Shown here piece by piece: positions 33,933 to 41,831 of a DNA stretch of 64,000 bases. Where the stretch lies: positions 1,054,001 through 1,118,000 of the forward strand of contig OZ240221.1 of assembly GCA_965197675.1 (NCBI GenBank). The letters are read 5' to 3'. The translations under genes were made by a program, and so were the position numbers. The stretch is from G965197675 sp965197675 (GTDB lineage Bacteria; Chloroflexota; Dehalococcoidia; Plut-88900). Under the pieces are notes generated by a model. It was not told where the DNA came from. It saw only the letters and a list, made by a program, of their open reading frames with translations, and made no database searches. Numbering within the stretch: position 1 is the first letter of the stretch; each line of letters starts with the position of its first letter.

Positions 33933-35096
33933 CTAGCTGACCCGGACGTACTCCGACTCGCTTTCGGTGACGACGTCGGCCCGAACGTCCGGATCGAGGA
34001 GCTCGTTGAGCCTGCGGTAGTTGACCGAGTAGCGGGTCGAGCGGACCAGGCTGACCGTGCGATTCCCAAGCTTCGCCTTGGAGTCTCCCTGGCGGCGCAT
34101 CCACGCCTTCAAGGTGTCGAGCGCGCTGCGCTTAACCTTCTCAGGCTCCTTGATGGCTTCCTGGGCCTCGATGTAGGCCGCCACCGCCACCCGCGCCTCC
34201 TGGTCGCTGACCGCCTCTCCCTCCATCTCCGTCTCACCGTCCGCCTCCACCGCACCCGGCAGGCAGACCGCCAGGAAGGGGCAGGACCTGCATTGCCAGC
34301 TGCCCGCCGAGAAGTCCCGCTCCGGCAGCGCGTCGGGGTCCGGCCCGTTCTGGACGTGGTGGGTGGCAAGATCGCCGAGCCATTTGCAGGCGTCATCCAA
34401 GGCCCGTTCCAGCCGGTCGGCGGGGATGATTTCGTAGTCCCACGTTCTGTTGCCCGTGTCCATCGTGGCGATGGCGGCGTCCCGAAACTCTCCGTAGTGA
34501 CCCAGCGTATAGAAGGCGGCTTGGGCGACCGAGGCCAGATGGCTTCGCTCCGCTCCTAGCATCCGCCAGCGGCGGAACGCTTCTGGTCCCCTGGCCTTGA
34601 CCTCGACGACCATCTCGTCGCCGTGGCGGGGAGCCGAAGGCCCGTCCCCGAAGGGGGACGTCTGGACCTCGAAGAGCGCTTCGTCCCCGTCCAGAGCCCG
34701 CCCCGTTCCCCGATCGAGGTCAGGACTTGATACAGGGGGCATCCACCCGGTGGCGTCGGGGTGTCCCGTCACCAGCAGAGCCTGCCCCGTACCTGATACG
34801 GGGTTCGGGCCGATTCGCACTGTGACCGCCTCGGGGTCCTGGGGATCTGCGGGATCGATCTTCCACCCCGCCCGCTCCATCGCTCGCACCACCACAGGCT
34901 CAAGGACGTTGCCCGCCTCCATCGCCGTCAGCGAGTCCTCGGTCGGCGGGTTGGTGGGCTGGTATCCGGTAGCCGCGTACCACAGTGCGCGGCGGCAGCC
35001 CAGGGACGACGAGGCCCGTATCTCAAGCTGCCCGTCCTCGTCGAACCGCGCAGCGGGGCGGGAGAAGACCTCCGCCCGGTCAATGTCTGTCGTCAT
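33933..35096 (-). CDS. Cas4/RecB-like PD-(D/E)XK nuclease with Fe-S cysteines
   Basis: The product is 387 aa; AAAGGAGG precedes the ATG at 35096. Nuclease landmarks are LGCRRALWYAATGY (first cysteine), LEPVVVRAME, GHPDATG (metal-binding D) and EMVVEVKARGPEAF (E-x-K). The C-terminal cysteines in WQCRSCPFLAVCLPG complete a four-cysteine Fe-S cluster as in Cas4 and AddB. Two inserted palindromes encode VSGTGQALLVTG and SSPDLDRGTGRAL between the D and the E-x-K. Element-borne Cas4-like nucleases process DNA ends during recombination or transfer. There is no CRISPR array in the window. Confidence 0.8.
   Translation of the reverse strand: MTTDIDRAEVFSRPAARFDEDGQLEIRASSSLGCRRALWYAATGYQPTNPPTEDSLTAMEAGNVLEPVVVRAMERAGWKIDPADPQDPEAVTVRIGPNPVSGTGQALLVTGHPDATGWMPPVSSPDLDRGTGRALDGDEALFEVQTSPFGDGPSAPRHGDEMVVEVKARGPEAFRRWRMLGAERSHLASVAQAAFYTLGHYGEFRDAAIATMDTGNRTWDYEIIPADRLERALDDACKWLGDLATHHVQNGPDPDALPERDFSAGSWQCRSCPFLAVCLPGAVEADGETEMEGEAVSDQEARVAVAAYIEAQEAIKEPEKVKRSALDTLKAWMRRQGDSKAKLGNRTVSLVRSTRYSVNYRRLNELLDPDVRADVVTESESEYVRVS
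34693..34738. repeat. Dispersed repeat inside the Cas4-like gene
   Basis: GAGCCCGCCCCGTTCCCCGATCG-type sequence followed by GGTCAGGACTTGATACAGGG, a compound of two degenerate copies, read as SSPDLDRGTGRAL. Confidence 0.55.
34775..34806. repeat. Dispersed palindrome, CCCCGTACCTGATACGGGG type, inside the Cas4-like gene
   Basis: CAGAGCCTGCCCCGTACCTG followed by ATACGGGGTTCG; in frame it reads NPVSGTGQALL. Confidence 0.7.
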
Positions 35097-35121
35097 GTCG
35101 ATTCCTCCTTTGTCCTGTAGA

Positions 35122-35151
35122 TGAGGCTTGTCCCGTACTCCGATACGGGAA
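35122..35151. repeat. Dispersed palindrome upstream of the Cas4-like gene
   Basis: GCTTGTCCCGTACTCCGATA followed by CGGGAAGC, here in the leader rather than in a coding region. Confidence 0.6.
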
Positions 35152-35214
35152 GCGGGGCGGCCCCCGTTGGAGACAGTCCCGCCTGGATTCCAAGCTCTCG
35201 ATTGTTCAGACCGC

Positions 35215-35445
35215 TCATGCAGCGACCTTCGCTTCCACCACTTCCGCTTCCGCCGTCTCCCTCTCCCGTTCGTCGCCCAGGCCCAGCAGCGTCCTGACGA
35301 TGGGTTCCTCGCAGTCCTCTTCGGCGAAGGTGGGCGTGAAGAACACCCGCCGAACGGCGGCGGGGATTTCGTCCCACCGCTCCCGGCTGAGCTTCAGCCC
35401 GCCGTGGCTGCGGTGGCTGCGGTTGCCCCCTGGTAGAGGTTGCAG
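35215..35445 (-). CDS. Possible truncated gene, no clear start
   Basis: An open frame ending at TGA 35215-35217 encodes LKLSRERWDEIPAAVRRVFF, TPTFAEEDCEEPIVRTLLGL and GDERERETAEAEVVEAKVAA. The composition looks genuinely coding, with a charged helical end, but the frame has no ATG or GTG before a TAA near 35475; CTG at 35445 is the only near-start. A neighbouring frame has ATG (MPACNLYQGATAATAATAG) and would join this one after a one-base shift. It may be a frameshifted remnant at the edge of the minus-strand series. Confidence 0.3.
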   Translation of the reverse strand: MQPLPGGNRSHRSHGGLKLSRERWDEIPAAVRRVFFTPTFAEEDCEEPIVRTLLGLGDERERETAEAEVVEAKVAA

Positions 35446-35505
35446 GCTGGCATCCCGATGGTGTATAGTAAGACATTACACTACAGCAGGAGGCAAAAAG
35501 AGAGA

Positions 35506-35736
35506 GTGTCCACTCCCCGAAAGTCCAAGACCCTCACCTTCTCCCTGCCCCCAGAGATGGAGGCGCAGGTGCGCCGGGTGATGAAGGAGGATGACCTCTC
35601 CGTGAGCGAGCTGCTCCGCCAGGCCATCCGCCTGTTCATGGAGGAGCGGGAGTGGCGCACACGGGAGCGGCTGGAACGGCTGCGCTCCCGCCCGACTACA
35701 GGGCAAGGAGAAGCCGGTAAGGAGACAGACGGTTGA
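35506..35736 (+). CDS. Ribbon-helix-helix DNA-binding protein
   Basis: The product is 76 aa from a GTG start with AGGAGG about 12 nt upstream. RHH core: KTLTFSLPPEMEAQVRRVMK, then DDLSVSELLRQAIRLFMEER. Such small dimeric repressors often control the adjacent recombinase. The promoter area (35461-35490) contains AGTAAGACATTAC, a small palindrome that is partly shared with the sequence in front of the second RHH gene at 39676. It is first in the RHH / membrane protein / recombinase order. Confidence 0.85.
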   Translation: MSTPRKSKTLTFSLPPEMEAQVRRVMKEDDLSVSELLRQAIRLFMEEREWRTRERLERLRSRPTTGQGEAGKETDG

Positions 35737-36218
35737 AGCGACAGACAGACCGGCTCAAACCATTAGTCTTCAGCTTCGTATCCAGTTTCTTGGCGAGGGA
35801 ACTCAAGGATGCCCGCGAGAGATGGCGACGGGGATTGAAAGGAGAGCAACCCTGGCTACCGATCCTAATCACCGCCATCATTATGTACGCTTTGTGGCAG
35901 TGGGCGTTCGGTCAGGGTTTCCTCTTTGGGTTGTCATTTCTTACCGCAGCCATTCTTGCCATCCTACGGGGCGACATATTCACCCATCCATTTCGCCTGA
36001 TTCTCGTAGCGGTGGCTGTGGTGATCGGCTCTCTTGTCATACCTGGCCTCCGGGGAGACGCGTGGCAAGCACTTCGTGGAGGGGATGTTATTGGTGCCGT
36101 TGCCATCGTGGGGGTAGGCATACTGCTTTGGAGATTGAAAAGGCAAATGGAAACTGGGCAAATGGATTACGACCGATCCCGACCCTTAAAGCGAGGTCGC
36201 AGTTCGCGGCGGCGATAG
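35733..36218 (+). CDS. Small multi-pass membrane protein
   Basis: The product is 161 aa from a TTG start overlapping the RHH stop (TTGA, 35733-35736), with AAGGAG 9 nt upstream. After a basic N-terminus it has about four hydrophobic segments: WLPILITAIIMYALWQWAFG, GFLFGLSFLTAAILAILRG, LILVAVAVVIGSLVIPGL and VIGAVAIVGVGILLW. It ends in a strongly basic tail (RPLKRGRSSRRR). No family recognised. Coupling to the RHH regulator puts it in the recombinase transcript. Confidence 0.6.
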   Translation: MKRQTDRLKPLVFSFVSSFLARELKDARERWRRGLKGEQPWLPILITAIIMYALWQWAFGQGFLFGLSFLTAAILAILRGDIFTHPFRLILVAVAVVIGSLVIPGLRGDAWQALRGGDVIGAVAIVGVGILLWRLKRQMETGQMDYDRSRPLKRGRSSRRR

Positions 36219-36291
36219 AGTCTTGAGCAACCTCATTTGTAAGGCCGAGGCTAGTGAACCCTAAGCAGGAAGAGACAAGGAGGACAGACCG

Positions 36292-38223
36292 ATGAAAGAG
36301 CGACTCGATCTGATACCGGCGGCCCTGTACGCAAGAGTGTCCAGCGACCGCCAGGACGTGGACCTGTCCGTGGCCGCCCAGCTAAGGGCGCTCAGGGACT
36401 ACGCCGAGAAGAACGGCTACCTGGTTGCCCGCGAGTACGTGGACGAGGCCGAGAGCGGGCGCATCGCCGATAGACCCCAGTTCCAAAGGATGCTGGACGA
36501 GGCCAGCAAGCCCGAGGCCCCCTTCCAGGAGATTTTGGTCTGGAAATTCTCCCGCTTCACCCGCAAGCGGGAGCACGCCGTCGCCTTCAAGTCCATGCTG
36601 CGCAGGCGTGGTGTCCGCGTCGTCTCCATCACCGAGCAGGCCGACGACACCCCGACGGGCAAGCTCCTTGAGGCCATCATCGAGAGCGTGGACGAGTTCT
36701 ACAGTGAGAATCTGGCCCAGGAGGTCGCGCGGGGGATGCGGGAAGCCGCGAGACGCGGCTTCTGGGTCACCACCTACGCCCCCTACGGCTACCGGAAGAT
36801 CTACGTCCAGGACGGGGTGAAGAAGCGCCCCAAGCTGGAGCTTGACCCGCCCGCCGACGCCGTGGCCCGCCGCATCTTCGACATGATCCTCCAGGGCAGC
36901 AGCATCCTCGACGTGGCCAAGGCCCTGAACGCCGAGGGGGTGGCCAGCCCCAGGGGGAAGAAGTGGCTCAAGACCACCGTCCACAACGTGCTGCTCAACG
37001 AAACCTACACCGGCACGCTGGTCTGGGGGACCACCGCCAAGGACGGAGCGCCCCCGGTCAGGGTCGAGGACGCACATCCCGCCATCGTCTCCAAGCGGGA
37101 GTTTCGCAGGGCCAACAAGCTGCTGGGGTCCCGCGCACCCAGGAAAGTCCACCCCAGGCGCTCCGCCAGCCCGTACCTGCTCAGTGGCCTGCTCCGGTGT
37201 GAGACCTGCGGCAAGGCCATGACCGCAGCCGAGGCCAAGAGCGGTAAGTACACCTACTACGTCTGCCACTCCCTGCTCAAGCGGGGCAGCGGCACCTGCA
37301 AGACCCCCAGGCTCAACGCCAAGAGCTTCGAGAAGCTCATCGTCGATGAGCTTCGGGCCAGCGTCCTTACCGAGTCCAACATCCGAGACCTGGTGAATCT
37401 GCTGGACGAGGAGATGGACGGCGTGGCTGCCGAGCAGCGTCAGCGGCTGGAGACCATTGAGGAGGAGCTTGAGGACGTGAAGAAGCGGCTGGGCCGCATC
37501 TGGCAGGTCATCGAGACCACCGACATCGAGATGGCCGACGCCTCGGAGCGCATCCGCGAGCACCGGGAGCGCAAGGAGAAGCTTGAGGTCGCCGCACAGG
37601 AGGCCAGAGGGCTGCTGAAAGAGAGGCGGCAGTTCCTGGACAGCGCCGACACTATCGCCACTTTCGCCGAGGAGATGAGCGAGTTCCTGAAGACCAGCGA
37701 ACTGACTCAGACCAGGGCCTTCGTCCACTCCTTCGTCAAGGAGGTCGAGGTCAAGCCCGGCAAGGCCGCCATCGTCTACTCCATACCCACCCCGGAGGAC
37801 TCTCCGATAGGTGGAGCGGACGCCGCTGAGGTCGCCCTGACCGGGCGAGTTCGCAGTACAGTACAGTCTGGTGGGCCGGACTTGACGAAATCAAGAACCG
37901 AGGCCGACTCCGACATCGCACCGTCGCTCGGCATGGGGACGGTGTACGTCAGCGTCGCCTCGTCTCCCATCACCTCGATGCCCTCAACGAAGTTGCGGAT
38001 GAGCGCCTTGCGCTCGGGGATCGTCCCATCCTTCAGGAAGTTTCGGAAGTCCGCCACGTACCGCGCTATCTCCTCGGTGTCGGGCAGCTCCACCCTGCGC
38101 TGCTCAAGCTGGGTCTCGGCGTCGTCTCTCGCAGCCTCCAGCTGCTCCTCTCGGTGTCTCAGAGACATGATGCGGGGCGACAGGACCTCCAACGTCAGAT
38201 CGCTGGTCTCAATGGCCTCGTAG
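36292..38223 (+). CDS. Large serine recombinase (site-specific integrase)
   Basis: The product is 643 aa with AAGGAGG before the ATG. Catalytic domain: ALYARVSSDRQDVDLSVAAQ with nucleophile S17, then VWKFSRFTRKREHAVAFKS. The recombinase domain follows (YAPYGYRKIYVQDGVKKRPK...), then a zinc-beta-ribbon (LRCETCGKAM...CHSLL...GTCKTPRLNA) and a coiled coil (about 365-450). The natural family end is near VYSIPTPEDSPIGGADAAEV and VRSTVQSGGPD (about residue 525). The last ~120 residues are read from the antisense of the opposing recombinase and are serine-rich filler, so the gene probably lost its own stop when the junction formed. It catalyses integration or excision of an element. Confidence 0.9.
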   Translation: MKERLDLIPAALYARVSSDRQDVDLSVAAQLRALRDYAEKNGYLVAREYVDEAESGRIADRPQFQRMLDEASKPEAPFQEILVWKFSRFTRKREHAVAFKSMLRRRGVRVVSITEQADDTPTGKLLEAIIESVDEFYSENLAQEVARGMREAARRGFWVTTYAPYGYRKIYVQDGVKKRPKLELDPPADAVARRIFDMILQGSSILDVAKALNAEGVASPRGKKWLKTTVHNVLLNETYTGTLVWGTTAKDGAPPVRVEDAHPAIVSKREFRRANKLLGSRAPRKVHPRRSASPYLLSGLLRCETCGKAMTAAEAKSGKYTYYVCHSLLKRGSGTCKTPRLNAKSFEKLIVDELRASVLTESNIRDLVNLLDEEMDGVAAEQRQRLETIEEELEDVKKRLGRIWQVIETTDIEMADASERIREHRERKEKLEVAAQEARGLLKERRQFLDSADTIATFAEEMSEFLKTSELTQTRAFVHSFVKEVEVKPGKAAIVYSIPTPEDSPIGGADAAEVALTGRVRSTVQSGGPDLTKSRTEADSDIAPSLGMGTVYVSVASSPITSMPSTKLRMSALRSGIVPSFRKFRKSATYRAISSVSGSSTLRCSSWVSASSLAASSCSSRCLRDMMRGDRTSNVRSLVSMAS

Positions 38224-39437
38224 AGCTTCTCAAGACGGTTCCTCACGTCGGATAGCTCCGCCTCGACGACCTCCAGCCTGCCGGCAAGCTCCCCGGCCAT
38301 GGCGTCGATCTCCTCGGCCACCAGCGTCACCAGCGCCACGATAGTCTCCTCGTTCAGAATCCTCTCCCTGATCTTCTCCACCACGAACGTCTCCAGCCTC
38401 GGGGCGTTCAGGTAGCGGGCGCTGCACGTCCCGGCTCCCTCCCTGAACAGGGTGCCGCAGATGTAGTAGGCGAACTGCCCGCTCTTGGCTCCCTGGGCCG
38501 AGTAGGGCCTGCCGCACACCCCGCACTTGAGCAGTCCGCTCAGCAGGAACTTGCTCCCCACTCTACCGGGCCTCTGCACCTTCGGGGCGCGGTCACTCAT
38601 CGCCTGCTGCACCTCGTCGAACAGCTCCCTCGACACCAGGGCGGGCCACGCTCCCTCTACCCTTACAGGGTCTGCGACCTCCTGTCCCTTGCTGCTCTTG
38701 CCCCATACGGCTGCGCCGGTGTACGCCTCGTTTCTCAGCACGTAGTGGAGCGTTCCCTTGTACCAGCGCTTGCCCCGGTTGGTGATGCCCCGGTCGTTCA
38801 GCTCCTTGCATATCTCCTTGAGGCCGCTGCCCCGCAGCGACTTCTCGAATATCTCCCGCACCACCGGGGCGGTGGCCGGGTCAACCTCCAGGGTGGGGCG
38901 CTCCTTCGCTCCGTCGCTGACCTTCACCCGCTTGTAGCCGAAGGGAGCGTTGGAGGCGAGGAAGAAGCCCCTCGATGCCGCCTCCCTCATGCCCCGGACG
39001 ACTTCCTGCGCCAAATTCTCGCTGTAATATTCGTCCACGCTCTCGATGATTCCCTCAAGCAGCCTGCCGGTGGCGTTGTCCTCGGCCTGCTCCGTGATGG
39101 ATACCACGCGGATGCCCTTGCGCCGCAGCTGGGATTTGAAGGCTACGGCGTGCTCGCGCTTGCGGGTGAACCTCGAAAACTTCCAGACGAGAATCACGTC
39201 GAAGGGGGCCTTCGGCTTGCCGCCCTCCTCGATCATCTCCCGGAACTGGGGCCGGTCTGCGACGCGGCCGCTCTCTGCCTCGTCCACGTACTCCCGGGCC
39301 ACGGAGTAGCCGTTGGCCTTGGCGTACTCCTTGAGCGCCCTTAGCTGGGCGGACACGGACAGGTCCACGTCCTGCCGGTCGCTGGACACCCTGGCGTAGA
39401 GCGCCGCCGGTGTGAGCGGCTGTAGGTGCTTCTTCAT
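37776..39437 (-). CDS. Large serine recombinase, second copy, convergent
   Basis: The product is 553 aa from the ATG at 39437, which has AAGGAGG 6 nt upstream; a TTG at 39452 overlapping the RHH stop is less likely. Same domain order as the opposing enzyme: catalytic ALYARVSSDRQDVDLSVSAQ (S18), a zinc ribbon LKCGVCGRPY...YICGTLF...GTCSARYLNA, and a coiled coil. The two N-termini are near-identical over this motif but the rest has diverged clearly. The C-terminus TYTVPMPSDGA...VLDFVKSGPPDCTVLRTR is followed by about 20 residues read from the antisense of the other gene. The pair overlap tail to tail by 448 bp. Confidence 0.9.
   Translation of the reverse strand: MKKHLQPLTPAALYARVSSDRQDVDLSVSAQLRALKEYAKANGYSVAREYVDEAESGRVADRPQFREMIEEGGKPKAPFDVILVWKFSRFTRKREHAVAFKSQLRRKGIRVVSITEQAEDNATGRLLEGIIESVDEYYSENLAQEVVRGMREAASRGFFLASNAPFGYKRVKVSDGAKERPTLEVDPATAPVVREIFEKSLRGSGLKEICKELNDRGITNRGKRWYKGTLHYVLRNEAYTGAAVWGKSSKGQEVADPVRVEGAWPALVSRELFDEVQQAMSDRAPKVQRPGRVGSKFLLSGLLKCGVCGRPYSAQGAKSGQFAYYICGTLFREGAGTCSARYLNAPRLETFVVEKIRERILNEETIVALVTLVAEEIDAMAGELAGRLEVVEAELSDVRNRLEKLYEAIETSDLTLEVLSPRIMSLRHREEQLEAARDDAETQLEQRRVELPDTEEIARYVADFRNFLKDGTIPERKALIRNFVEGIEVMGDEATLTYTVPMPSDGAMSESASVLDFVKSGPPDCTVLRTRPVRATSAASAPPIGESSGVGME
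37855..37895. other. Candidate att junction between the two recombinase genes
   Basis: Sequence around 37865-37886 (AGTCTGGTGGGCCGGACTTG) is quasi-palindromic and is read by both recombinases as an SGGPD or SGPPD peptide near their natural ends. It matches the region spanning the 3' end of the tRNA-Val gene (53889-53910) at 17 of 22 positions, including the TGGTGGGC that encodes CCA, discriminator and acceptor bases. Serine integrases often carry their att site at the end of their own gene. The assignment as a hybrid att site is inference. Confidence 0.4.
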
Positions 39438-39448
39438 ATTGTCCTCCT

Positions 39449-39676
39449 TCAATCTCCCCGTGAACCTTCCTGTTCGGCATGGCGAGCGCGGAGTCGCTCG
39501 TACCGGATGGCCCGCAGCCAGTCCCGCTCCTCCATGTAGTTGCGAAGGGCCTCGCGGATGAGCTCGCTCATGGTACGGCCCTCGTCGCGCATCACGTCCT
39601 GCACCTGCTCAGCCATCTCAGGGGGCAGGGAGAAGGTGATCGTCTTGGTGTTCCTGTTGATAAGCCTGTTGGTCAT
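39449..39676 (-). CDS. Ribbon-helix-helix DNA-binding protein, second copy
   Basis: The product is 75 aa: RNTKTITFSLPPEMAEQVQD, then EGRTMSELIREALRNYMEER, clearly related to the RHH protein at 35506. The stop is 11 bp before the chosen recombinase ATG, so the two are one operon. There is no strong ribosome site before its ATG; the upstream GAGAGTAAGACAGCTT shares AGTAAGACA with the promoter of the first RHH gene, suggesting a common operator and perhaps cross-regulation of the two recombinases. Confidence 0.85.
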   Translation of the reverse strand: MTNRLINRNTKTITFSLPPEMAEQVQDVMRDEGRTMSELIREALRNYMEERDWLRAIRYERLRARHAEQEGSRGD

Positions 39677-39828
39677 AAGCTGTCTTACTCTCTATCATCG
39701 ACCATCTGGCAGTCCGATGTCAAGATTACACCGTTCGGCGTCCCAAGCTCGCTTACTCCTACCGGACTCGGAGGCGCAGGTCGGTTCCTGGCTTAGTCAG
39801 AAACCTCCCGGTTATCAAAAAGCGGTCA

Positions 39829-39920
39829 CTCCGAGTTGGTCACCCTCGTGCCGCTGGATGCGTCTAATTACCTCGAAGAGGTTGCAGACGTGGGATTGCC
39901 GTTCGCAGAATGCCGCAGCA
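39829..39920 (-). pseudogene. Remnant of a second antitoxin C-terminus
   Basis: On the minus strand this stretch reads SHVCNLFEVIRRIQRHEGDQ and LGVTAF before its stop, matching HARNLLEVISRIQQYEGVQL of the intact antitoxin domain encoded at 41170-41250. DNA identity is high over about 75 bp, with one base missing (GGG against GGGG), so the frame upstream is broken. Only the 3' end of the gene remains, located 100-200 bp beyond the antitoxin-nuclease gene. Confidence 0.6.
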
Positions 39921-39966
39921 GCCCTAGCCTTGACGTGTCGCCCGCTCGGCAGACGATGAGGATGTC

Positions 39967-39996
39967 GACTGATGACCTGTAGACAGGTCATCAGTC
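39967..39996. terminator. Perfect 14-bp hairpin downstream of the antitoxin-nuclease gene
   Basis: GACTGATGACCTGT and ACAGGTCATCAGTC are perfect complements separated by AG. It lies 30 bp beyond the gene stop. There is no T tract on either strand, so it may be a rho-independent-like stop of low efficiency, an mRNA stabiliser, or a protein-binding palindrome. Confidence 0.55.
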
Positions 39997-40025
39997 TTGG
40001 CACGAAAGAAACAGGATTCCGTGCG

Positions 40026-41492
40026 TCATACATCGTATCTCCACGTTTGCCACTGTTCGGGCAATCCCAAAACATCGTTGACGGTTCGCTGTCGCCCACC
40101 ATCTCCCACTGCGAAAGGGAACATGCCGTTCGGCAGCGGAGTATCGGCCCAAGGATTGCGAATTAGACGCCAAGGATCTTCCACACCGCACACCGTCCAT
40201 ATGTTTAGCCGCGGCTTGAAGAGAACAGCGGAGACGTGACGCTTGCGTGGTCGCGCCGCTGAGCCAAACAGACCTCCTATCTGATACGCCCTCGCCGGAA
40301 CGACTGACATCCCCTCACGACCAACATTTGTGTTGATAGCCCTTCTGCCCAACAAGGCTGTTTCCATGTCGTCCGCATTAGCAAGGTCACGCCCCGAACC
40401 AACTACGATGACGTAGGGCTGTCCGCGCGGACGATACCTCTTGGCCTTGCGTTCAACCGTCCTTCTGAGCCTAGTGTCTTCTTGGTCCCATCCACCTCCA
40501 CTGGACTCCAAACCAATTGCCGATTCGTCTTGTCCCCTAACGTATCCGGGAGGCATAGGCATGGCATCAATTGCGACTTCCCATCCGTCTCGACGCCACA
40601 CCAATGGCTCGTGGATGTAGTTACTCAGCTCAAGCTGTCGAATCATCACATCCGGGTCAAGACTGCCGAGCCGCTCTTCAATCTTGCTGCATAGCTGGCC
40701 AACTGAGGGTTGTCTAGATCCAACTGCCAACAGGGTTGCAACCAGCGAGAAACGTCCCGTCTCTAGGGAATCGATAGCTGCCTTTAAAGTGCCCCACCTT
40801 CGAGACTCGGCGATATCCTCATTGGAATCTTGGGCCACCGTACATTCCACTATGACCGTCTCCCCCTCGTATGTGGCTGCGAAGTCGGGTGTGCCCCCGT
40901 TCAAGTCAGGATTCGCTTGCACCTCAGTACCGACCTGCAGAAGAATCTCGTGGATGAATAGTTCCAGTAGTGCCCCTACGTGCTCTCGGTCGTCTTGCGC
41001 TCGGAAGCGTTCGCGAATGTCCTGCTTTCTTTCGTCAGGGAACCGTGCAAACCAAGACTGCATAATTCTTCGGGTCTCGATGGCAGGCTCCTGAGCGGAC
41101 CGATCGAGAAAGGCGAACTGTGATTCAACAGAGTTCCTGAACCCCTGATAACTCCTCCATCTATTGTCAAATAGACCTCGAACGGCTTTCACTTCGAGCT
41201 GGACGCCCTCGTACTGTTGAATGCGGCTGATGACCTCAAGAAGGTTGCGGGCGTGGGGATTGCCGGACGGTCCGAACATGCGCATCAGACTCTTGGGCGA
41301 TTTATTCGTGAGAGACCCAAGCTCTTCGAATCCAACGGTGGCGTTGATGTAATCGCGCACCACGATCTTGCCAGCATCGAAGTCCCCGGCAAGCAGGCAT
41401 TCGACGCCTTCCTTCAGCAGCTCCTCTCGAAACGCGGGATCGCGCTCAGCACGGGCCTGCACAGTCTCCTTGAAGTCACGGGTGAGTGGCAT
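40026..41492 (-). CDS. Antitoxin-like HTH domain fused to a PD-(D/E)XK-like nuclease domain
   Basis: The product is 488 aa. Residues 1-104 look like an antidote protein of the HigA/addiction-module type: FKETVQARAERDPAFREELL, an HTH region GFEELGSLTNKSPKSLMRMF and GNPHARNLLEVISRIQQYEG. Such antitoxins normally end there. Here the frame continues for ~380 aa. Residues ~175-235 contain ALLELFIHEILLQVG, then LNGGTPDFAATYEGETVIVE and CTVA: an E, a PD and an E-x-(C) core typical of restriction-type nuclease folds, though the usual lysine is replaced. The rest is unrecognised. The gene starts 3 bp after the toxin stop, so the pair is translated together. An antitoxin carrying its own nuclease is unusual; it could be a regulator turned effector. 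Confidence 0.75.
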   Translation of the reverse strand: MPLTRDFKETVQARAERDPAFREELLKEGVECLLAGDFDAGKIVVRDYINATVGFEELGSLTNKSPKSLMRMFGPSGNPHARNLLEVISRIQQYEGVQLEVKAVRGLFDNRWRSYQGFRNSVESQFAFLDRSAQEPAIETRRIMQSWFARFPDERKQDIRERFRAQDDREHVGALLELFIHEILLQVGTEVQANPDLNGGTPDFAATYEGETVIVECTVAQDSNEDIAESRRWGTLKAAIDSLETGRFSLVATLLAVGSRQPSVGQLCSKIEERLGSLDPDVMIRQLELSNYIHEPLVWRRDGWEVAIDAMPMPPGYVRGQDESAIGLESSGGGWDQEDTRLRRTVERKAKRYRPRGQPYVIVVGSGRDLANADDMETALLGRRAINTNVGREGMSVVPARAYQIGGLFGSAARPRKRHVSAVLFKPRLNIWTVCGVEDPWRLIRNPWADTPLPNGMFPFAVGDGGRQRTVNDVLGLPEQWQTWRYDV

Positions 41493-41495
41493 CTC

Positions 41496-41825
41496 TTATA
41501 CCTCCTGTTGCTTGCGATCCCTGTACTCCTGCCAGAGACCGCGGGCATCCTCGATGTCCTTCTGCTGGCGCTCCTTGGTCCCACCCCCTAGCAGGACTAT
41601 CAAGGTGTCTCCGTCCCTGCCGAAGTAGACTCTGTATCCTGGACCTGCGTGAATACGGCGCTCCAGTACTCCTCTTCCAACGCCTCTTACGTTGGACAGG
41701 TTTCCAGCCTCCATGCGGGCGAGGGTTGTCCTCACTCTAGCCGCTGCCTTGGCGTCGAGACCGTCGAACCAGCGACCGAATGGACTGCGGCCTCGGTCGT
41801 TGATGTACTCTCTGATCTCGATCAT
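41496..41825 (-). CDS. RelE/HigB-type toxin (addiction module killer protein)
   Basis: The product is 109 aa, typical for the addiction-module killer subfamily: INDRGRSPFGRWFDGLDAKA, then AAARVRTTLARMEAGNLSNV, GVLERRIHAGPGYRVYFGRD and LIVLLGGGTKERQQKDIEDA. These toxins are RelE-fold and usually cleave mRNA on ribosomes. Toxin-first gene order with a 3-bp gap to the antitoxin-like gene matches higBA-type loci. Confidence 0.88.
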   Translation of the reverse strand: MIEIREYINDRGRSPFGRWFDGLDAKAAARVRTTLARMEAGNLSNVRGVGRGVLERRIHAGPGYRVYFGRDGDTLIVLLGGGTKERQQKDIEDARGLWQEYRDRKQQEV

Positions 41826-41831
41826 GGCAAT

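Noticed and set aside
33933..35096. Cas4-like nuclease as evidence for a CRISPR locus
   Set aside because: No repeat-spacer array or other cas gene is visible; the gene belongs to the mobile-element series.
36382..37728. 448-residue minus-strand open frame inside the first serine recombinase
   Set aside because: The plus strand encodes an intact catalytic domain and zinc ribbon; the antisense frame has no motif.
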